From Natronococcus pandeyae (GTDB lineage Archaea > Halobacteriota > Halobacteria > Halobacteriales > Natrialbaceae), in contig NZ_PHNJ01000014.1 of NCBI RefSeq assembly GCF_008122205.1, positions 62,001-126,000 of the forward strand: a DNA stretch of 64,000 nucleotides. The letters run 5' to 3'. A program made the position numbers and the translations under genes. Shown piece after piece: positions 60,856-64,000 of the stretch (position 1 is the stretch's first letter; each line of letters opens with the position of its first letter). The notes below the pieces were generated by a model. It was not told the origin of the DNA. It worked only from the letters and a program-made list of their open reading frames with translations, and ran no database searches.

Positions 60856-61641
60856 ATGATACCTATGCGCGACCAGCGTGAGACGGTCGAGCCGTTCCCG
60901 ATGCAGCGGCGAGGGACAGTCGACGCAATGCGTATGGCTGGCCGGCGAAGCGACATCCACGGACTCGTCGAGTTCGACGTGACCGAGGCCCGACAGCGTA
61001 TTCACGACCGAGAAGAGCGGACAGGAGCGGAGCTCTCCTTCACTGCGTTTCTCGTGTTTTGTCTCGCCCAATCCCTCGAAGAGCACCCTCACATCAACGC
61101 GTACCGTGACTGGCGGGGGAGGATCGTCCAGTTCGACGACGTTGACGTGATGGTCATCATCGAGGTTCAAACCGACGGGAAACGAATCGGCATCCCACAC
61201 GTTATCAGAGCGGCAAATCGGCGGTCACTGCAGTCGATTCACGACGAGATTCGGAGAGTCCAGACGGACCCGGACGAACGACGACAGCCTGGGCTGGCCT
61301 CCCTGGCCTTCCGCCTCCCCGGGCCTGTACGGCGGCTGTTCTTTCGGCTCCCGCAGTGGTTTCCTCGACGCTGGAAACGGATCGCAGGCACTGTCGCTGT
61401 CTCCTCCGTCGGTATGTTCGGCACCGGCGGTGGGTGGGGAATTACCCCAACGAACTATACACTTCAACTCACGGTTGGCGGGATCGGCCAGAAACCGGGT
61501 GTCGTCGACGGCGAGATCGAGCCCCGCGAGTTCCTTTCTCTCACGGCGACGTTCGATCACGACGTCGTCGACGGCGCACCCGCAACTCGGTTCGTCCAAC
61601 AGCTGAAAGAATTCGTCGAAGAACCCGAGAAGGTGACGTGA
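60856..61641 (+). CDS. lone 2-oxo acid dehydrogenase E2 acyltransferase catalytic domain
   Basis: The 261-residue protein is only the catalytic domain of an E2 (lipoamide acyltransferase). The chloramphenicol-acetyltransferase fold is seen in RRSDIHGLVEFDVTEARQRIHDREERTGAELSFTAFLVFCLAQSLEEHPHINAYRD and the active-site TATFDHDVVDGAPATRFVQQL (HxxxDG). No lipoyl domain, peripheral-binding domain or E1/E3 genes are present. Related stand-alone proteins occur in haloarchaea and bacteria; their acyl donor is unknown. Confidence 0.85.
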   Translation: MIPMRDQRETVEPFPMQRRGTVDAMRMAGRRSDIHGLVEFDVTEARQRIHDREERTGAELSFTAFLVFCLAQSLEEHPHINAYRDWRGRIVQFDDVDVMVIIEVQTDGKRIGIPHVIRAANRRSLQSIHDEIRRVQTDPDERRQPGLASLAFRLPGPVRRLFFRLPQWFPRRWKRIAGTVAVSSVGMFGTGGGWGITPTNYTLQLTVGGIGQKPGVVDGEIEPREFLSLTATFDHDVVDGAPATRFVQQLKEFVEEPEKVT

Positions 61642-61829
61642 TTCGTCGCGAGCAACCGTCCTGACTTCGCCGTTGGTGTGGCTACAGTAATTGATTTCGA
61701 GTCGAAATTCATGGGCCCTGACGGGGAACGTCCAGAATCTTCGGGGCTCTCAGCCAGCTGTTAGTGTACGCGAGAAGCGTCTAGAGTGGCGTTTAGAACT
61801 CGTTGTCTTTGGCCTTCAGTGAGAGAACC
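61642..61829. other. intergenic region before the integrase gene
   Basis: About 190 bp without a gene. It would be the natural place for an attachment site of the adjacent recombinase, but I could not find a matching repeat within this window. Confidence 0.3.
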
Positions 61830-62843
61830 ATGACAGACGACCTCGAACCACTTGCCCCAGCAGAGGCCATGCAAATGTACCTCGACGAACGACGACACGA
61901 ACTCGCAGACGCGACGATCCAGTCTCACCGGTATCGGCTCAAACAATTCGTCCAGTGGTGTGAACAGGACGGTATCGATAACCTCAACGAGTTCACCGGG
62001 AGAGACATCCATCGCTTCCGCGTTAAACGCAGGAACGAAGACGAACTCGCAACTGCCAGCATGAAGGGACAGTTGGCAACCCTGAGAATGTTTCTCCGCT
62101 TCTGTGGAGCAATCGATGCAGTCGAACCAGGGCTTGACGAGAAGATCATTCTTCCAACGACGACCGAGGAGGATGCTCGCTCCGAATTGCTGAATCCTGA
62201 ACGAGCTCAGAAGGTACTCCAGTTTCTTGACCAATACCGCTACGCGCGTTTAGAACATGCGCTAATGGAGGTCCTCTGGCACACTGGGCTTCGTATCGGC
62301 GCAGCGATTGGGCTCGATATTGAAGACTACAACGCTGACGAGCAGTATCTCACACTCGTTCATCGGCCTGAGGAAGGCACCTCACTAAAGAATGGACGAA
62401 AGAGTGAACGACTCGTCGCACTAAGTGACCCAGTCTGCGAGGCATTAGATGACTGGCTCTCGGTCAATCATCCGGGGGTCGTTGATCAGTACGACCGAAA
62501 GCCTCTGTTTGCAACGAAAATCGATCGCTTGAGTCGGACCCGTGGTCGAACGATTATCTACCAGTACACGCGCCCGTGCGTCTACACCGATAGCTGTCCT
62601 CACGATCGAGATCTCAACAGTTGCGATGCCCTACCTACCGAGCGGTCACATGCGTGTCCTTCCTCATTGAGCCCACACCCAGTCCGACGTGGCGCGATCA
62701 CTCATTTTCTCAAATCTGACGTTCCCGAGAACGTTGTGAGCGATCGGATGGATTGCAGCGAGGCCGTTCTCGACCGCCACTACGATCAGCGATCAGAACG
62801 CGAAAAGCTACGGCAGCGACGACGCTACCTCCCCGGCAATTAA
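61830..62843 (+). CDS. tyrosine recombinase (phage-integrase family) with Cys-rich insert
   Basis: The 337-residue recombinase has an N-terminal SAM-like core-binding domain (AEAMQMYLDERRHELADATIQSHRYRLKQFVQWCEQDGIDNLNEFTGRDIHRF) and the catalytic domain with Arg in ALMEVLWHTGLRIGAAIGLDIEDY, the HPVRRGAITHFL block (His-x-x-Arg) and the Tyr nucleophile in VLDRHYDQRSEREKLRQRRRYL. Between them YTRPCVYTDSCPHDRDLNSCDALPTERSHACPSS contributes four cysteines, a probable zinc-binding insert frequent in haloarchaeal integrases. The start is ATG 61830. Confidence 0.9.
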   Translation: MTDDLEPLAPAEAMQMYLDERRHELADATIQSHRYRLKQFVQWCEQDGIDNLNEFTGRDIHRFRVKRRNEDELATASMKGQLATLRMFLRFCGAIDAVEPGLDEKIILPTTTEEDARSELLNPERAQKVLQFLDQYRYARLEHALMEVLWHTGLRIGAAIGLDIEDYNADEQYLTLVHRPEEGTSLKNGRKSERLVALSDPVCEALDDWLSVNHPGVVDQYDRKPLFATKIDRLSRTRGRTIIYQYTRPCVYTDSCPHDRDLNSCDALPTERSHACPSSLSPHPVRRGAITHFLKSDVPENVVSDRMDCSEAVLDRHYDQRSEREKLRQRRRYLPGN

Positions 62844-62865
62844 GCACATGAACTGAAGCGATTCA

Positions 62866-63051
62866 ATGGCGATCCTACGATTTCACCAATTTGCGACCTT
62901 GTTGATCGGTGTGGCGCTATTTGCAGTTGGCGTGCTTGGCCTTACGAGCAGCCTCTCGATACAGACGGTATTGATGCTGCTGATCCTCACTGCGGTGTCA
63001 TTGGTGTCGTTTTATTTGGGACAAATTTCAGCGTCCCAATACCGTCAGTGA
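62866..63051 (+). CDS. small two-helix membrane protein (61 aa)
   Basis: MAILRFHQFATLLIGVALFAVGVLGLTSSLSIQTVLMLLILTAVSLVSFYLGQISASQYRQ has two hydrophobic helices. It starts 22 bp after the integrase stop on the same strand and could be its cargo. The codon use is less GC-rich than that of the core genes around it. Function unknown. Confidence 0.55.
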   Translation: MAILRFHQFATLLIGVALFAVGVLGLTSSLSIQTVLMLLILTAVSLVSFYLGQISASQYRQ

Positions 63052-63159
63052 TCAGAACTATCCGTGATGTGAAAATGCGAACCTAACGCGAATATTTTTG
63101 GCAGGAAATAAAGATGTTGAGGGAGCCGTACTGATCAGAGCGCGTATCGGTCACAGGTC

Positions 63160-64000
63160 TTATCGAACGGTTACCCAGTCTGGTAACGGCTGCGGCATGT
63201 CCCGACCACGCAGGGACCCCGAGCCGAACCATATCACGAGCGCGAGTGCGACAATAGCAGTCCCTATGTGGACGACCGGGTACAGTTCTGGAGCAAATCC
63301 TATCGTCTCGCCGGTGAGATTCCCGAGGAAGTGAAACACGATGACCGCGAGAACGCTTCGGGCAGTATTGTTGTAGATCCACGTTCCGATAATTGCAGTC
63401 AGAACGATGCTCGGAAGCCACCACCACAGTTCGGGCTGGAACGTCGTCCCCTCGTAGTAGCCGGACATGTAGACGAGTGGAACGTGCCACAGTGCCCATA
63501 CAGTTCCCAAAATCAGGCTGCTCACGAGTGCGCTCCAGCGTGCCTGGAGCTGATCGAACCAGTAGCCACGAAGACCGATCTCTTCGATTGCCGGAAACAG
63601 GAGCGCGACCGCCAACAAGAAGAACAGCGCTCCGGGATCGAAGAGCCTGTCAGGGCCGATGAACTCCAGTGGTTTGGCAGTGAACCCGGTGAGGAGGGCG
63701 ACGCCAGCCGCACCGAGGTTGAACACCGGATAGAACAGCAAGATGATCAACCACCACCGTCCACTGATCCGACCGAGCTCCAGCAGTCGCCGACGGAGGT
63801 CGGCGAACCCAGCTCTCCCGTGATTAATCCATAATAGGACGAGCCCGGCCAGGAGCGGACTTGAGCCGCCGACCAGCAACAGAACCACGTTCGGGTACGT
63901 ATAGACCGACGCTTCGGAGGCGACTACAGGAAGCCAGAACAGGTATGCCCATCCCAGATACAGAAGGGGGAATCCCCATGGCGCAGTAGCACGAACAAGC
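63160..64000 (-). CDS. CPBP-family intramembrane metalloprotease (5-prime end outside the window)
   Basis: The reading frame is open from 63160 up to the right edge with no in-frame ATG; the visible N-terminus reads [26 protein letters not shown]. The catalytic motifs of the Abi/CAAX-like family are present: [16 protein letters not shown] (EExxxR), [10 protein letters not shown] (WHxP) and the final VFHFLGN. Seven or eight helices span the membrane. Members process prenylated or bacteriocin-like peptides or act in immunity; the substrate is unknown. Confidence 0.9.
   Translation of the reverse strand, partial: LVRATAPWGFPLLYLGWAYLFWLPVVASEASVYTYPNVVLLLVGGSSPLLAGLVLLWINHGRAGFADLRRRLLELGRISGRWWLIILLFYPVFNLGAAGVALLTGFTAKPLEFIGPDRLFDPGALFFLLAVALLFPAIEEIGLRGYWFDQLQARWSALVSSLILGTVWALWHVPLVYMSGYYEGTTFQPELWWWLPSIVLTAIIGTWIYNNTARSVLAVIVFHFLGNLTGETIGFAPELYPVVHIGTAIVALALVIWFGSGSLRGRDMPQPLPDWVTVR

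Noticed and set aside
61700-61740. Possible tRNA-derived attachment site (gggccctgacgggg) before the integrase
   Set aside because: It cannot be folded into a T-arm and acceptor end and matches no tRNA in the window.

Overview
This window is chromosomal DNA from a haloarchaeon, probably a Natrialbales-type genus such as Natrinema, Haloterrigena or Natronococcus. The evidence is strongly acidic proteins throughout, high GC with many ctcgag motifs, twin-arginine leaders, archaeal RPA and PCNA, five haloarchaeal tRNA genes and many small haloarchaea-specific families. Genus assignment is inference.

Layout. 1-3.8 kb is ordinary chromosome: tRNA-Gly, NAD synthetase, a GNAT acetyltransferase, a crotonase-fold enzyme, a haloarchaeal hypothetical and tRNA-Thr. 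About 3.84-9.84 kb, just downstream of tRNA-Thr, is a visibly AT-richer accessory stretch. It holds a winged-helix zinc-ribbon regulator, three SnoaL/NTF2-fold genes and several decayed genes: an alpha/beta-hydrolase piece, a FilR1-like regulator with one in-frame TGA, and a methyltransferase tail. 9.8-12.7 kb has a DUF1326-DUF2182 pair, another membrane protein and a frameshifted luciferase-domain gene. 12.8-16.8 kb has a cold-shock protein, a methyltransferase, an amidase, a PRC-barrel-like protein and a CDGSH protein. 16.9-22.7 kb is a respiration module: a copper P-type ATPase next to a four-gene b-type haem-copper oxidase operon.

22.7-33.7 kb carries mannose-1-phosphate guanylyltransferase, a sulfite-oxidase-fold molybdoenzyme, the RPA3/RPAP3 single-strand-binding pair, tRNA-His, a PCNA clamp with a divergent partner, a cupin and an aldo/keto reductase. 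34-44.6 kb is transport: a carbohydrate ABC importer split over two convergent transcription units, a beta-helix polysaccharide-active protein, and a NitT/TauT-type importer with two permease genes. 45-48 kb has tRNA-Phe and tRNA-Val. 48-57 kb has an ABC exporter, creatininase-family and MptD-family enzymes, a glucose-6-phosphate dehydrogenase (Azf)-like protein, an M29 aminopeptidase and a preQ0-type transporter. 57-64 kb is sparse, with small regulators (PadR, HalOD1, PhiH1-repressor-like), a lone E2 acyltransferase domain, a tyrosine recombinase and a CPBP membrane protease cut by the window edge.

The most unusual observation is structural. Downstream of three different tRNA genes (His, Phe, Val) lie tandem units about 70-126 bp long. 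Each repeats the last ~20-22 nt of its own tRNA, preceded by an inverted copy of the T-arm and a short stem-loop whose loop is conserved between loci. One unit body (GAATCAGGGAG ... CGACCGTGGTTC) is shared by all three loci although the arms match three different tRNAs. tRNA-Gly and tRNA-Thr in the same window lack these arrays.
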